From assembly GCF_040529335.1 (NCBI RefSeq), contig NZ_CP159534.1, positions 7,750,001-7,814,000 on the forward strand: 64,000 nt of DNA, given 5' to 3'. A program made the translations under genes and the position numbers. Positions 8,432 to 17,139 of this stretch are shown here, one piece after another. A model generated the notes under the pieces. That model had not been told where the DNA came from. It did no database searches and worked only from the letters and a program-made list of their open reading frames with translations. Source of the DNA: Streptomyces sp. HUAS MG91 (GTDB taxonomy: Bacteria; Actinomycetota; Actinomycetes; Streptomycetales; Streptomycetaceae). Within the stretch, counting starts at the first letter, position 1. Every line of letters begins with the position of its first letter.

Positions 8432-9775
8432 TCAGGCCGGGCTGGGCTTGGAGAGGAAGGTGTTGACGCGGCGCACCATCGCGCGCGCCGCACGGTCCGG
8501 GGAGAGACCGTCGAGCAGGGCCTGCTGGAGCACCTGCGACATGGCGTTCTGGAAGTCGGAGCCCGCGCCGACGAACCAGGCCGCCGGGTCGAGGACCACC
8601 CGCGAGGCGGCCGACTCGTAGTGGGCCTGCGGCAGCAGTTCGGCGTACGCCTTGGTGCGGGTGACCGGCGTGTACGCGGGGATGTGCCCGGCGGTCGCCC
8701 AGGTCTGGCCCGCCTTGAGCAGCGCCGCCACGGCCCGGTGCGTGCGGCGGCGGTGCTCCGCGTCGGGGTCGTCGCGGTGCGGGAGCACGAACGAGTGCGA
8801 GTCGGCGTAGATCGCCGGGGTGCCGAAGACCGTCGGGAAGGGGGCGGCGTCCACCTTCTTGTCCGCGGTGCGGAACGTGCCGAGCTCCCACTCGCCGGAC
8901 AGCGCCATCGCCGTCTGCCGGTTGGTGAACGCGGCGACGCTCGCGTTGTAGTCCAGCCGCCGGGGGTTGGCCTTGCCGTCGACCAGCTTGGCCATGAACG
9001 AGATGACCTCGGCCATCCGGTCCAGGTCCACCTTCGCGGGACCGCCGGGCGGCAGGTCGAAGGTGCCGCCCGTCTGCTTGTACAGACCGTAGAAGAGCCG
9101 CCAGCCCTGCGCGGGGTCGTTGACGTACCCGAAGGAGATGCCCTGCTTGCCCGACGCCTTCGCCAGCTCCCGCCCGGCGGCGAGGAACTTCTCCGGTGAC
9201 GAGAACGCGTCGAGGTCCAGCGTGCCGTCCGCCTTCAGCAGACCGGCCTTCTTCGTCGGCTCCGGGTGGAAGAACACGATGAAGGGGTGGGTGTCGAGCG
9301 GGATCGCGTACGTCGCGCCGTCGTACTGCGTTCGCTCCCACACCGCGTCGGCGAAGTCGCCCCTGTGGATGCCGAACTCGGCGAGCAGATCCATGTCCCA
9401 CGGGTCCACGAGCCCGGTCGGGGCGTAGCCCGCCAGCCGCGACATGTGCGCGATGGCGACGTCCGGGCCGCGCCCGCCCGCCGACGCCATGGCCAGCTTC
9501 GTGTAGTAGGGGGTGCCCCACTCCAGGACGGTGCGCTCGATGTGCGTGCCCGGCATGTCGGGCCGCGCCTTGCGCACCATCTCGTTGAGCAGACCGCCGT
9601 CGGCTCCCTGGAACAGGTCCCACAGGCGGACCGTGCTGTCGCCCGCGGCCAGCGCGCTGCCGCAGCCGCTGAGCGCGCCCGCGCCGAGGACCGAGGCCCC
9701 GGCGGCGAGCGCGGCCGTCAGAGCGCGCCGTCTGGTGAGCGCGGGGCGACCGACGGGGGCGGGTGTGCCGGTCAT
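8432..9775 (-). CDS. Extracellular sugar-binding lipoprotein of ABC importer
   Basis: Solute-binding protein of a CUT1-type importer, about 447 aa. The N-terminus has TRRRALTAALAAGASVLG followed by the lipobox LSGC, so it should be exported (possibly by the Tat route, given the Arg run) and lipid-anchored to the outer face of the membrane. The mature part has the two-lobed family-1 pattern (VRLWDLFQGADGG near the start, ALSGEWELG in the middle). Start is the ATG around 9775, preceded by GGAAGGAG; an upstream in-frame GTG would add 13 unlikely residues. First gene of the operon behind the LacI-type operator at 9829. Confidence 0.92.
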   Translation of the reverse strand: MTGTPAPVGRPALTRRRALTAALAAGASVLGAGALSGCGSALAAGDSTVRLWDLFQGADGGLLNEMVRKARPDMPGTHIERTVLEWGTPYYTKLAMASAGGRGPDVAIAHMSRLAGYAPTGLVDPWDMDLLAEFGIHRGDFADAVWERTQYDGATYAIPLDTHPFIVFFHPEPTKKAGLLKADGTLDLDAFSSPEKFLAAGRELAKASGKQGISFGYVNDPAQGWRLFYGLYKQTGGTFDLPPGGPAKVDLDRMAEVISFMAKLVDGKANPRRLDYNASVAAFTNRQTAMALSGEWELGTFRTADKKVDAAPFPTVFGTPAIYADSHSFVLPHRDDPDAEHRRRTHRAVAALLKAGQTWATAGHIPAYTPVTRTKAYAELLPQAHYESAASRVVLDPAAWFVGAGSDFQNAMSQVLQQALLDGLSPDRAARAMVRRVNTFLSKPSPA

Positions 9776-9828
9776 GGGGCTCCTTCCCGGTGGGCGGCGG
9801 GATCGTCCCGGCACCGCCGCCCACGGAC

Positions 9829-9842
9829 ATACATCGATGTAA
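9829..9842. promoter_or_regulatory. LacI-type operator 2 (ABC importer operon)
   Basis: ATACATCGATGTAA, one base from the perfect palindrome; the inner 12 bp TACATCGATGTA are fully symmetric. It lies about 55 nt upstream of the binding-protein start and just after the GH2 stop codon, so the importer operon has its own control site. Confidence 0.85.
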
Positions 9843-9868
9843 ATGAGAAATGAGAGGGACGGGCTGGG

Positions 9869-11677
9869 CTAGTTCGCGTTCTCGAAGGCGGCCGCGCGCA
9901 GCTGGGCCGCCCGCAGCAGGGCGGTGTCGACCTTCTCGCCGCGGTCGAAGCGGTAGACGCCGTTGCGCTCCTGGAAGACGTCCGTGAGCTGCGTGTAGCA
10001 GTAGCCGAACATGTCCGGGTCGTCGAGCAGGACGCCCGTGAGACCCGTGAACCGCTCGACGAACTCCTCGGCCGTGCGCGGCCGTTCGCCGTAGCCCCAG
10101 GAGTCGTCGAGCACATTGCCCGCCGCCTCCGCGGCGGCCGCCGCGTCCCACCAGATGCCGCCGAACTCGCTGCAGAAATACGGCTGCCCGTTGTACGGGA
10201 CCGACCAGACGCGGCCGTCGGGGCCGGTGTTGAGGTACGGCTCGTTCTCCGCGAGGCCGCTCATGATCTTCGCGAACTCCGCCGGGTCCTGCTCGTAGCA
10301 GTGCGAGTCGTACACGTCGGTCTCCGGCACCCGGTGCGCGTACCCGGAGGCGTCGATCACCGGGCGGGTGCCGTCGGCCTGCTTCGTGGCCCGGAACATC
10401 GCGTGCGTGACGTCGTCGAGCTGGGTGATGCGGTCGTGCAGGTTCTGGTACGTCTCGTTGAGCGGGCACCAGCCGATGACCGACGGGTGCGAGTAGTCCC
10501 GCTCGACGGCCTCCAGCCACTGGGCGACGTAACTCGCGTCGGGCCGCTGGTTGTCGTCGCGGACGCCGACCTCGCAGCCCCAGTCGCCGAACTCGCCCCA
10601 CACCAGATAGCCCAACCGGTCCGCGTGGTACAGGAACCGCTCCTCGAAGACCTTCTGGTGCAGCCGCGCGCCGTTGAAGCCCGCGGCGAGGCCGAGTTCG
10701 ATGTCGCGTACGAGGTCGGCGTCGTTCGGCGCGGTCATCAGGCCGTCCGGGTAGTAGCCCTGGTCGAGGACGAGCCGCTGGAAGACGGGCTCGCCGTTCA
10801 GGAGCAGCCGCTTGCCGTCGACCGAGACCGAGCGCAGACCGGCGTACGACGTCACGCGGTCCACCGGCACGCCGTCGGCGTCGACGATCTCGAAGGTCAG
10901 GTCGTACAGGTGCGGGTCGGCCGGCGACCACACGCGCTGCCGGTCCGCGGGCACGGCGAGGACCAGGCGCGGGGCGAGGTCCAGGTCGGCGCGGGCCTCG
11001 GCGGTGACGACCGCGCCCCGCTCGTCGGCGAGGGTGGCCCGCACCCGGTGGCCCGGGGCGTTGCCCGTCAGCGGCAGCTCCAGGTGGAAGCTGCCCGAGG
11101 CCAGGTCGGGGGTGATCCGGGGCCGCCGCAGGGCGACCGCGCGCGGCACCGGCTCCAGCCACACCGTCTGCCAGATGCCGGTGGTGCGGGTGTAGTGGCA
11201 GTGCGAGTTCGCGAACCAGGTGGCCTGCTTGCCGCGGGCCTGCGGGCCGTGCCGGGTGTCGCGGGCCCGCACCACGAGCGTCAGCTCCTCGCCCGGGGCG
11301 GCGATGTCACCGAGGTCCGCGGTGAAGGGGGTGAAGCCGCCGCGGTGCCGGGCGACCTCGGTGCCGTTCGCCCACACCGTCGCGTCGTGGTCCACCGCGC
11401 CGAAGTGCAGCAGCACCCGGGCATCCGCCCAGTCGGCCGGGACCGTGACCGTGCGCCGGTACCAGACGGCCTCCAGGAAGTCCGTCTCGCCGATCCCGGA
11501 CAGCTCCGACTCCGGGCAGAACGGCACGGTGATGCGATCGCTCAACTCCCGCTCCCGCAGACCGCGTTCCAGACCGGTGTCGGACCGGTCGATCTCGAAC
11601 TGCCAGGTTCCGTTGAGATTCAGCCAGGCGTCGCGGGCGAACTGCGGGCGCGGGTACTCGGGACGGGGGACAGGCAT
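9869..11677 (-). CDS. Glycoside hydrolase family 2 enzyme, probably cytoplasmic
   Basis: 602 aa without a signal peptide, so likely acts on imported oligosaccharide. Domains in order: jelly-roll sugar-binding domain (about 15-175, LNLNGTWQFEIDR), immunoglobulin-like domain (180-285), TIM barrel (285-600). The acid/base is Glu408 in CPLNETYQ and the nucleophile is Glu504 in YFCSEFGG, both in family positions. GH2 covers beta-galactosidases, beta-glucuronidases, beta-mannosidases and some arabinosidases; specificity is not decided by what I see. Start ATG 11677 follows AAGGAG at 5 nt. It is transcribed divergently from the LacI gene across the operator at 11738. Confidence 0.9.
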   Translation of the reverse strand: MPVPRPEYPRPQFARDAWLNLNGTWQFEIDRSDTGLERGLRERELSDRITVPFCPESELSGIGETDFLEAVWYRRTVTVPADWADARVLLHFGAVDHDATVWANGTEVARHRGGFTPFTADLGDIAAPGEELTLVVRARDTRHGPQARGKQATWFANSHCHYTRTTGIWQTVWLEPVPRAVALRRPRITPDLASGSFHLELPLTGNAPGHRVRATLADERGAVVTAEARADLDLAPRLVLAVPADRQRVWSPADPHLYDLTFEIVDADGVPVDRVTSYAGLRSVSVDGKRLLLNGEPVFQRLVLDQGYYPDGLMTAPNDADLVRDIELGLAAGFNGARLHQKVFEERFLYHADRLGYLVWGEFGDWGCEVGVRDDNQRPDASYVAQWLEAVERDYSHPSVIGWCPLNETYQNLHDRITQLDDVTHAMFRATKQADGTRPVIDASGYAHRVPETDVYDSHCYEQDPAEFAKIMSGLAENEPYLNTGPDGRVWSVPYNGQPYFCSEFGGIWWDAAAAAEAAGNVLDDSWGYGERPRTAEEFVERFTGLTGVLLDDPDMFGYCYTQLTDVFQERNGVYRFDRGEKVDTALLRAAQLRAAAFENAN

Positions 11678-11737
11678 GGTGCTCCTTGCCGGGTCAATGC
11701 GGTGCCAGTCGGTGCGCGGCTCATGGCATCATGGCGA

Positions 11738-11751
11738 TTACATCGTTGTAA
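11738..11751. promoter_or_regulatory. LacI-type operator 3 (shared by GH2 and LacI genes)
   Basis: TTACATCGTTGTAA, one central base off the perfect palindrome. It is the only such site between the divergent GH2 gene (start 11677) and the regulator gene (start about 11838), so it can serve repression of GH2 and autoregulation. Confidence 0.85.
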
Positions 11752-11837
11752 ATATGCGGAGCGGGGCGGGATCCGGCCCGAAACCTTTTCGTGATGCTCG
11801 ATACGATCGCGGACGGCAGACGGAAGGAATGGACAGC

Positions 11838-12851
11838 GTGGCGGCCAGACCCAGGATCAAGGACGTTGCGGAGTACGCGGGTGTCTCGCCCAAGACGGTC
11901 TCCAACGTGATCAACAACTTCGAGCATGTCTCCGACCGGACCCGCGAGGCCGTCCGCGAGGCGATCGACGCCCTCGGCTACCGGGTCAACATCGCGGGCC
12001 GCCAGCTGCGGCAGGGCCGCACCGGCATGATCACCCTCGCCGTCCCCGAACTCGACGTCGCCTACTTCTCCGAGCTGGCCAAACACGTGATGACCGAGGC
12101 CGACCGGCACGGCAGAACGGTGCTGCTGCACCAGACCGGCGGCTCGCGCGAGCGGGAACTGGCCGCGCTGCACGGCTTCGACGCCCAGTTCTCCGACGGG
12201 ATCATCCTCAGCCCGCTCGCGCTCCAGCCCCGCGACCTCGCCACCCGCGACCGCCGGCTGCCCGTGGTCCTGCTCGGCGAGCGGCCCGCGGAGGGCAGCA
12301 CGGACCATGTCGCCATCGACAACGTACGGGCCGCACGCGACGCCACCGAACACCTGCTGGCGCGCGGCCGGCGCCGGATCGCGGTCGTCGGCGGCCGGGT
12401 CCGCGGCCGGCAGGGCACCGACCGGCTGCGCACGGACGGCCACCGGGCGGCCCTGAAGGCGGCCCACGTCCCCTTCGACAGCGAACTCGTGATCGGGGTC
12501 GACGCCTACCACTGGCAGGACGGCGCCCGCGCCGCTGCCGCGCTCCTCGAACGGGAGACGCCGCCGGACGCGCTGCTCTGCCTCAACGACCACCTCGCCC
12601 TCGGCGCGCTGCGGGCCCTGCACGAGAAGGGGGTCAGCGTCCCGAAGGACGTCGACGTGGTCGGCTTTGACGACATCGAGGCGTCCCGGTTCAGCGTGCC
12701 CACCCTGACGACGGTGGCCCCCGACAAGAAGGAGATCGCCCGCGCCGCGGTCGCGCTGCTCGTCGACCGGATCGACGATCCCGACGGCGGGCCGTTGCAG
12801 GACCACGTGGTCGGGCACGAGGTGATCGCGCGGGAGAGCACCGGGGGATGA
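11838..12851 (+). CDS. LacI-family transcriptional repressor
   Basis: 337 aa from the GTG at 11838; GGAAGGA (11822-11828) is 9 nt upstream. An in-frame ATG at 11829 would add three residues but sits directly on that site. The N-terminal HTH reads RIKDVAEYAGVSPKTVSNVI, followed by the hinge helix with AGRQLRQGRTG. The rest is a periplasmic-binding-protein-like sensor (about 60-335) with the usual LLCLNDHLALGAL and VVGFDDIEASRF motifs. It sits in the middle of a set of glycosidase and importer genes that share a TTACATCGATGTAA-like palindrome, so it is the likely reader of that site, released by a sugar from the pathway. Confidence 0.93.
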   Translation: MAARPRIKDVAEYAGVSPKTVSNVINNFEHVSDRTREAVREAIDALGYRVNIAGRQLRQGRTGMITLAVPELDVAYFSELAKHVMTEADRHGRTVLLHQTGGSRERELAALHGFDAQFSDGIILSPLALQPRDLATRDRRLPVVLLGERPAEGSTDHVAIDNVRAARDATEHLLARGRRRIAVVGGRVRGRQGTDRLRTDGHRAALKAAHVPFDSELVIGVDAYHWQDGARAAAALLERETPPDALLCLNDHLALGALRALHEKGVSVPKDVDVVGFDDIEASRFSVPTLTTVAPDKKEIARAAVALLVDRIDDPDGGPLQDHVVGHEVIARESTGG

Positions 12852-12985
12852 GGGCGCCGGTGCCGCCGCACGGTCGACAGTCGTTCCACGGTGGCGGAAG
12901 ATCCTGAGCAGCCGTCCGCTCCCGGCGCGATCGTCCCCACGCCGACGGAGACCGAACCGAGCCGCAGGGAACGACGTATCACGCC

Positions 12986-14110
12986 ATGACACAGCATCCC
13001 GGCCGCACCACCGGCCCCCGCCCCCGCCCCCGGGACCTCGGCATCGCCCCGGGCGTGCTGCCGCCCGGCCCGGCGAACTCCCTCACCGACGTGCCGGGCG
13101 TCCGCGTCGGCCACGTCACGCTCGCCCACGACGACGCCGAACTGCCGGTACGCACCGGGGTCACCGTCGTCGTCCCGGCGCCCGGCTCCGTGTTCCGCGA
13201 CAAACCCGCGGCGGGCCTGGAGGTCGTCAACGGCTTCGGCAAGGCCGCGGGGCTCAGCCAGATCGCCGAACTCGGCGTCCTGGAGACACCGCTGGCCCTC
13301 ACCAACACCCTCGGGGTCGGCGCCGCCTTCGAGGGACTCGTCCGGCACGCGCTGGACGGACACCCCGAGATCGGCACCACCACCGGCACCGTCAACCCGG
13401 CCGTGTTCGAGTGCAACGACGGCTGGCTGAACGACATCCGCGGCCTGCACGTACGTCCCCGGCACGTGCGCGCCGCCCTCGACGCTGCGACCGACGCACC
13501 CGTCGCCGAGGGGGCGGTCGGCGCGGGCACCGGCATGGTCTCCTTCGGCTGGAAGGCGGGCATCGGCTCCAGTTCGCGCCGCGTCGACGCCGGGGACGGC
13601 ATCCGCTGGACCGTGGGCGCGCTGGTCCTGGCCAACTTCGGCAGCGCCGCCGACCTGACCGTCACCGGCGTCCCCGTCGGCCGCGCTCTCACCCCCGAAC
13701 ACGCCGTGGAACAGGAGGAGTTCGCGCGCGGCGCCGGCTCGTGTGTCGTCCTCCTCGCCACGGACGCCCCGGCCGACGCCCGGCAACTGCGGCGCGTCGC
13801 CCGGCGGAGCACGGTCGGACTCGCCAGGACCGGCGGCATCGTCCAGCACGGCAGCGGCGAGTACGCGCTCGCCTGGTCGACGGCCCAGCGCACCCCGCAC
13901 ACCCCGCGCGGCCCGGTCCGCGCCGCGTCCGCCGTCGCGGAGCACGGCCCCCTGATGGACCTGCTCTTCCGGGCCGCGGCCGAAGCGACCGAAGAGGCCG
14001 TCCTCGCCTCGCTGTTCGCGGCGCACCCGGTCACGGGCGTACGGGGCCACCACGCACCGGCGCTGCCCACGGAACAGGTGGCCCGGCTCGTCCACGGACC
14101 GGCCCGGTGA
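12986..14110 (+). CDS. P1-family peptidase (DmpA-like aminopeptidase/esterase)
   Basis: 374 aa, the normal length for this Ntn-type family, which cleaves itself into two chains and then removes N-terminal residues from peptides or amides. The expected self-cleavage point is before Ser252 in RGAGSCVVLLATDAP, where the Ser becomes the nucleophile. Other family marks are LTDVPGVRVGHVTL near the N-terminus, NPAVFECNDGWLND and GAVGAGTGMVSFGWKAGIG. No signal peptide is seen, so it should be cytoplasmic. It follows the LacI gene by 134 nt with no operator of that set in front of it, and is probably independent. Confidence 0.88.
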   Translation: MTQHPGRTTGPRPRPRDLGIAPGVLPPGPANSLTDVPGVRVGHVTLAHDDAELPVRTGVTVVVPAPGSVFRDKPAAGLEVVNGFGKAAGLSQIAELGVLETPLALTNTLGVGAAFEGLVRHALDGHPEIGTTTGTVNPAVFECNDGWLNDIRGLHVRPRHVRAALDAATDAPVAEGAVGAGTGMVSFGWKAGIGSSSRRVDAGDGIRWTVGALVLANFGSAADLTVTGVPVGRALTPEHAVEQEEFARGAGSCVVLLATDAPADARQLRRVARRSTVGLARTGGIVQHGSGEYALAWSTAQRTPHTPRGPVRAASAVAEHGPLMDLLFRAAAEATEEAVLASLFAAHPVTGVRGHHAPALPTEQVARLVHGPAR

Positions 14111-14125
14111 CCCAGCCCTGCACGT

Positions 14126-14263
14126 TCAGCCGGCGGCCGCCGCCGTGACGCGCTTCTCGAACCACAGCCGCGCGTACGGCTCGTCGTTGAACGCCGGAAC
14201 CTCCTGGAACCCGGCCGACCGGTAGAGCCCGATCGCGGCGTCGAGCACCTTGTTGGTGTGCGA
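14126..14263 (-). pseudogene. C-terminal remnant of a GNAT acetyltransferase gene
   Basis: The minus strand encodes SHTNKVLDAAIGLYRSAGF, then a FNDEPYARLWFEKRV-type ending and a stop at 14126. This is the last motif of many GNAT enzymes (a helix after the acetyl-CoA site, then the final strand). The acetyl-CoA loop (R/QxxGxG/A) and everything before it are missing: upstream in the same frame the sequence becomes Arg/Pro-rich noise. I read it as a deletion remnant of about 45 codons. The P1 peptidase gene ends 15 nt away on the other strand. Confidence 0.6.
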
Positions 14264-14450
14264 AAGCCGGGGCCCGCGCACGCGCGGTGTTCCGGCGTGG
14301 TCCCGCGGTGCCCCGGCTGGCGTCCGCCTCACTGCCGAAGCGAACCTCGTGGCCCGGACGGTTGTCGTCGCCGGCCGGGCCTTGTCCTGATTGTCGACGG
14401 GAGTCCCCGCCGGCAGCAGGGGCCGTTCGGCCCTCGCCGCTTCGGCGGCC

Positions 14451-14813
14451 TCACCTCTTCCGGCGCCGCCGGGCCAGCCACAGCGCGAGCGCCCCGGCGG
14501 AGGCGGCCGCCAGGGCGATGACACGAGGATCCCGTGCCGACCGTGCCGCCCCGGTTCCTGCCGGGCCGGACAGCTTGTCCTGCGCCTGGTGGGCGACGTC
14601 CGCGACCTTCGTCCTGACCGTGTCCACGGTCTCGGTGGCCTGCTCCTTGACCTGCGCGGCCCGGTCCTTGGCCCGTGCCTTGACGTCGGCCTTCGCGGCG
14701 AGGGCCTCGACGGTGTCGCCCAGCTCGGCGCGGGTCCGCTCGACCTGCTCGCGCAGCTCGTCCGACTCCGGCGCGGCCGGCTTTCCGCCCGACGGCTGCT
14801 GCTCCTGTGTCAT
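14451..14813 (-). CDS. DUF3618 membrane-anchored small protein
   Basis: 120 aa. Residues 18-75 form a charged amphipathic region (SDELREQVERTRAELGDTVE, then KAKDRA/QVKEQA-like repeats) typical of DUF3618, followed by one C-terminal helix (VIALAAASAGALALWLA) and a basic RRRRKR end. Role unknown; these proteins commonly accompany holin-like DUF1469 proteins in actinobacterial envelope-stress loci. ATG at 14813 overlaps the stop of the upstream gene as ATGA, so translation is coupled. Confidence 0.82.
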   Translation of the reverse strand: MTQEQQPSGGKPAAPESDELREQVERTRAELGDTVEALAAKADVKARAKDRAAQVKEQATETVDTVRTKVADVAHQAQDKLSGPAGTGAARSARDPRVIALAAASAGALALWLARRRRKR

Positions 14814-15238
14814 CGGTGGGCACTCTCCTTGATCTCGGCCACGTCGGCCTTCACGTTCTCGATGGTCGCGGCGGGGGCCGGGGGAGCGGCCCTGCCGAAC
14901 TGGCGCTTGCCGCGGGCGGCCAGCACGGCGGCGATCACCCCGAGCACGGCGGTGACGGTCAGCGCGGCGGCCCATACCGGCCAGACGACGGCGAGCCCGG
15001 CGATCGCGGTCGCCACCGCGGCCTGGAGCATCAGGAAACCGACGACCCCGGCGCCGCCGAACAGTCCTCCGCCCCTGCCGTAGCGCCTGCCCTTCTCCTT
15101 CATCTCCGCCTGGGCCAGCCTGAGCTCTCCCCGCACGAGCTCGGTGAGCTGGTGCGAAGCGCGCTGGACCAGTTCACCGACCGGCTCCTGACCCATGTCG
15201 CGGCCTTCCGTGGCGGCATGCGGCTGGGTGTCCGGCAC
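14810..15238 (-). CDS. Phage-holin-like family (DUF1469) membrane protein
   Basis: 142 aa from the GTG at 15238, chosen because GGGAGG lies 8 nt upstream. Residues 20-60 are an amphipathic segment (ELVQRASHQLTELVRGELRL) typical of the family; two membrane helices follow (about 65-90 and 95-118), then a short polar tail. In spite of the name, chromosomal members are not lysis proteins; they are small envelope proteins of unknown role, often in stress regulons. First gene of a two-gene unit with the DUF3618 gene. A possible GGGTAC promoter is noted at 15297. Confidence 0.82.
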   Translation of the reverse strand: MPDTQPHAATEGRDMGQEPVGELVQRASHQLTELVRGELRLAQAEMKEKGRRYGRGGGLFGGAGVVGFLMLQAAVATAIAGLAVVWPVWAAALTVTAVLGVIAAVLAARGKRQFGRAAPPAPAATIENVKADVAEIKESAHR

Positions 15239-15563
15239 GACGGTCACCTCCCACTTTCTTCCGTAGGTCTCTTCTGTAGGGCGTCGGGGAGGCCGGGTAC
15301 CCACAGGAGCCGGAACCATCCGTTTAAGGACGCCTCGCCCGGACAGCCGGAGGGTGGCCCCGTTCAGGGACGGGGCGAGCAGGATCCGATTCCTGACAAA
15401 TGGCCGTCTGGCCGAAGGGGCCGCAGGATGGAAGAGCTGCCGGGGCGTTCCGAACGCCCCCGAGCGCGGAGGAGACGCCTCTCGGGCAAGGGCCCCCAGG
15501 CCGCACGTCCGGCGAGGCCCACGAGGCGCGGAGAACATCCCCATCGAAAGGCACGCGTTTCCC
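15239..15563. other. Intergenic region, holin-like gene / catalase
   Basis: This 325-nt divergent region contains the possible GGGTAC promoter near its left end. No clear catalase promoter, operator or hairpin could be recognised in the remaining 240 nt. Confidence 0.5.
15297..15321 (-). promoter_or_regulatory. Possible SigB-type stress promoter
   Basis: Minus strand GGATG-N14-GGGTAC. The -10 fits the GGGTA(A/C/T) consensus of Streptomyces SigB-like factors and the -35 fits only the loose GNNTN form. It would start transcription about 50 nt before the holin-like gene. GGGTACCC is itself a palindrome, so a plus-strand use toward catalase cannot be excluded. Confidence 0.3.
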
Positions 15564-17084
15564 ATGAGTGACGTCACAGGCAAAGCGACCACCACGGACG
15601 CCGGGATCCCGGTCGAAAGCGATGAGCACTCGCTCACGGTCGGCGCCGGTGGCCCGATTCTTCTGCAGGACTCCTATCTGATCGAACAGATGGCGCAGTT
15701 CAACCGGGAGCGGATTCCCGAGCGACAGCCGCACGCCAAGGGCAGCGGCGCCTTTGGCCGCTTCGAGGTGACGGCGGACGTCACCGCGTACACGAAGGCC
15801 GCCCTGTTCCAGCCGGGGACCACCACCGACCTCGTGGCCCGGTTCTCCACCGTCGCGGGCGAGCGCGGCAGCCCCGACACCTGGCGCGACCCGCGCGGAT
15901 TCGCGGTGAAGTTCTACACCACCGAGGGCAACTACGACATGGTGGGGAACAACACCCCGGTCTTCTTCATCAAGGACCCGATGAAGTTCCAGCACTTCAT
16001 CCGGTCCCAGAAGCGCCGCGCGGACAACAACCTCCGCGACCACGACATGCAGTGGGACTTCTGGACCCTCTCGCCGGAATCCGCCCACCAGGTCACCTGG
16101 CTGATGGGCGACCGCGGCATCCCGCGCAGCTGGCGCCACATGAACGGCTACACCTCGCACACGTACATGTGGATCAATGCCCAGGGCCAGCGATTCTGGG
16201 TCAAGTACCACTTCAAGACCGACCAGGGCGTCGAGTACTTCACCCAGGACGAGGGTGACCAGATGTGCGCGGCGGACACGGACTACCACACCAGGGACCT
16301 CTTCGAGCACATCCGCGACGGAGAGTTCCCCAGCTGGACGCTGCACGTGCAGGTCATGCCGTACGAGGATGCCGCGGACTACCGCTTCAACCCGTTCGAC
16401 CTGACCAAGGTCTGGCCGCACAGCGACTACCCGCTCATCGAGGTCGGCCGGATGACCCTCGACCGCAACCCCACGGACAACCACGCGGAGATCGAGCAGG
16501 CGGCGTTCCAGCCCAACAACCTCGTCCCGGGCATCGGCCCCAGCCCCGACCGGATGCTGCTCGCGCGGCTCTTCTCCTACGCCGACGCCCACCGGCACCG
16601 GATCGGCGGCAACTACCAGCAGCTGCCCGTCAACGCCCCCGTCGCGCCCCTGCGCACGTACTCCAAGGACGGGGCGATGGCCTTCCGCAAGACGGAGGAT
16701 CCGGTCTACGCGCCGAACTCCAAGGGCGGCCCGGCGGCCGACACCGAACGCCACGCACCGCCCAGCTGGCACGCCGACGGTGACATCACCCGCGCGGCCT
16801 ACGTCGACCACGCCGAGGACGACGACTGGGGCCAGGCGGGCACCCTGGTGCGCGAGGTCCTCGACGACGCGGCCCGCGACCGTCTCGTGGACAACGTCGT
16901 CGGCCATCTCCTCAACGGGGTGAGCGAACCGGTCCTGGCCAGGGCGTTCACGTACTGGTCGAACATCGACAAGTCGATCGGCGAGCGCATCGAGCAGGGC
17001 GTGCGCGCCAAGGCGGGCCAGAAGGACCCCAAGGCCGATCAGCAGGCGAATCCGGCCCGCAGCGGCATGCAGGACAAGGCCTGA
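15564..17084 (+). CDS. katA: Monofunctional heme catalase (clade 3 type)
   Basis: Cytoplasmic enzyme that dismutates hydrogen peroxide to water and oxygen. 506 aa, in the range of small-subunit catalases. Active-site His57 lies in [16 protein letters not shown], Asn130 in [12 protein letters not shown], and the heme-ligand Tyr339 in [15 protein letters not shown]. Start ATG 15564 ([14 protein letters not shown]) gives the standard N-terminus leading into the PILLQD motif. It shares a divergent region with two small stress-type membrane proteins. The strong bidirectional hairpin at 17102 ends the transcript. Confidence 0.96.
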   Translation: MSDVTGKATTTDAGIPVESDEHSLTVGAGGPILLQDSYLIEQMAQFNRERIPERQPHAKGSGAFGRFEVTADVTAYTKAALFQPGTTTDLVARFSTVAGERGSPDTWRDPRGFAVKFYTTEGNYDMVGNNTPVFFIKDPMKFQHFIRSQKRRADNNLRDHDMQWDFWTLSPESAHQVTWLMGDRGIPRSWRHMNGYTSHTYMWINAQGQRFWVKYHFKTDQGVEYFTQDEGDQMCAADTDYHTRDLFEHIRDGEFPSWTLHVQVMPYEDAADYRFNPFDLTKVWPHSDYPLIEVGRMTLDRNPTDNHAEIEQAAFQPNNLVPGIGPSPDRMLLARLFSYADAHRHRIGGNYQQLPVNAPVAPLRTYSKDGAMAFRKTEDPVYAPNSKGGPAADTERHAPPSWHADGDITRAAYVDHAEDDDWGQAGTLVREVLDDAARDRLVDNVVGHLLNGVSEPVLARAFTYWSNIDKSIGERIEQGVRAKAGQKDPKADQQANPARSGMQDKA

Positions 17085-17101
17085 GCGGCTGAGGCCGATC
17101 A

Positions 17102-17139
17102 GCTGATCCCGGCCCGGCTCCGGCCCGGCCGGGATCAGC
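17102..17139. terminator. Bidirectional terminator, catalase / quinone oxidoreductase
   Basis: GCTGATCCCGGCC and GGCCGGGATCAGC form a perfect 13-bp stem with a GC-rich 12-nt loop. It lies 17 nt after the catalase stop and overlaps the stop codon of the convergent gene (17135-17137), so it can serve both. Confidence 0.8.

Noticed and set aside
7503..11162. Minus-strand open frame of more than 1200 codons across the importer operon and GH2
   Set aside because: It runs out of frame through four recognised genes, is extremely Arg/Gly/Pro-rich and passes over their start and stop sites.
14264..14450. Possible longer reading frame for the acetyltransferase remnant up to about 14524
   Set aside because: The added N-terminal residues are Pro/Arg/Gly-rich and show no GNAT fold elements.
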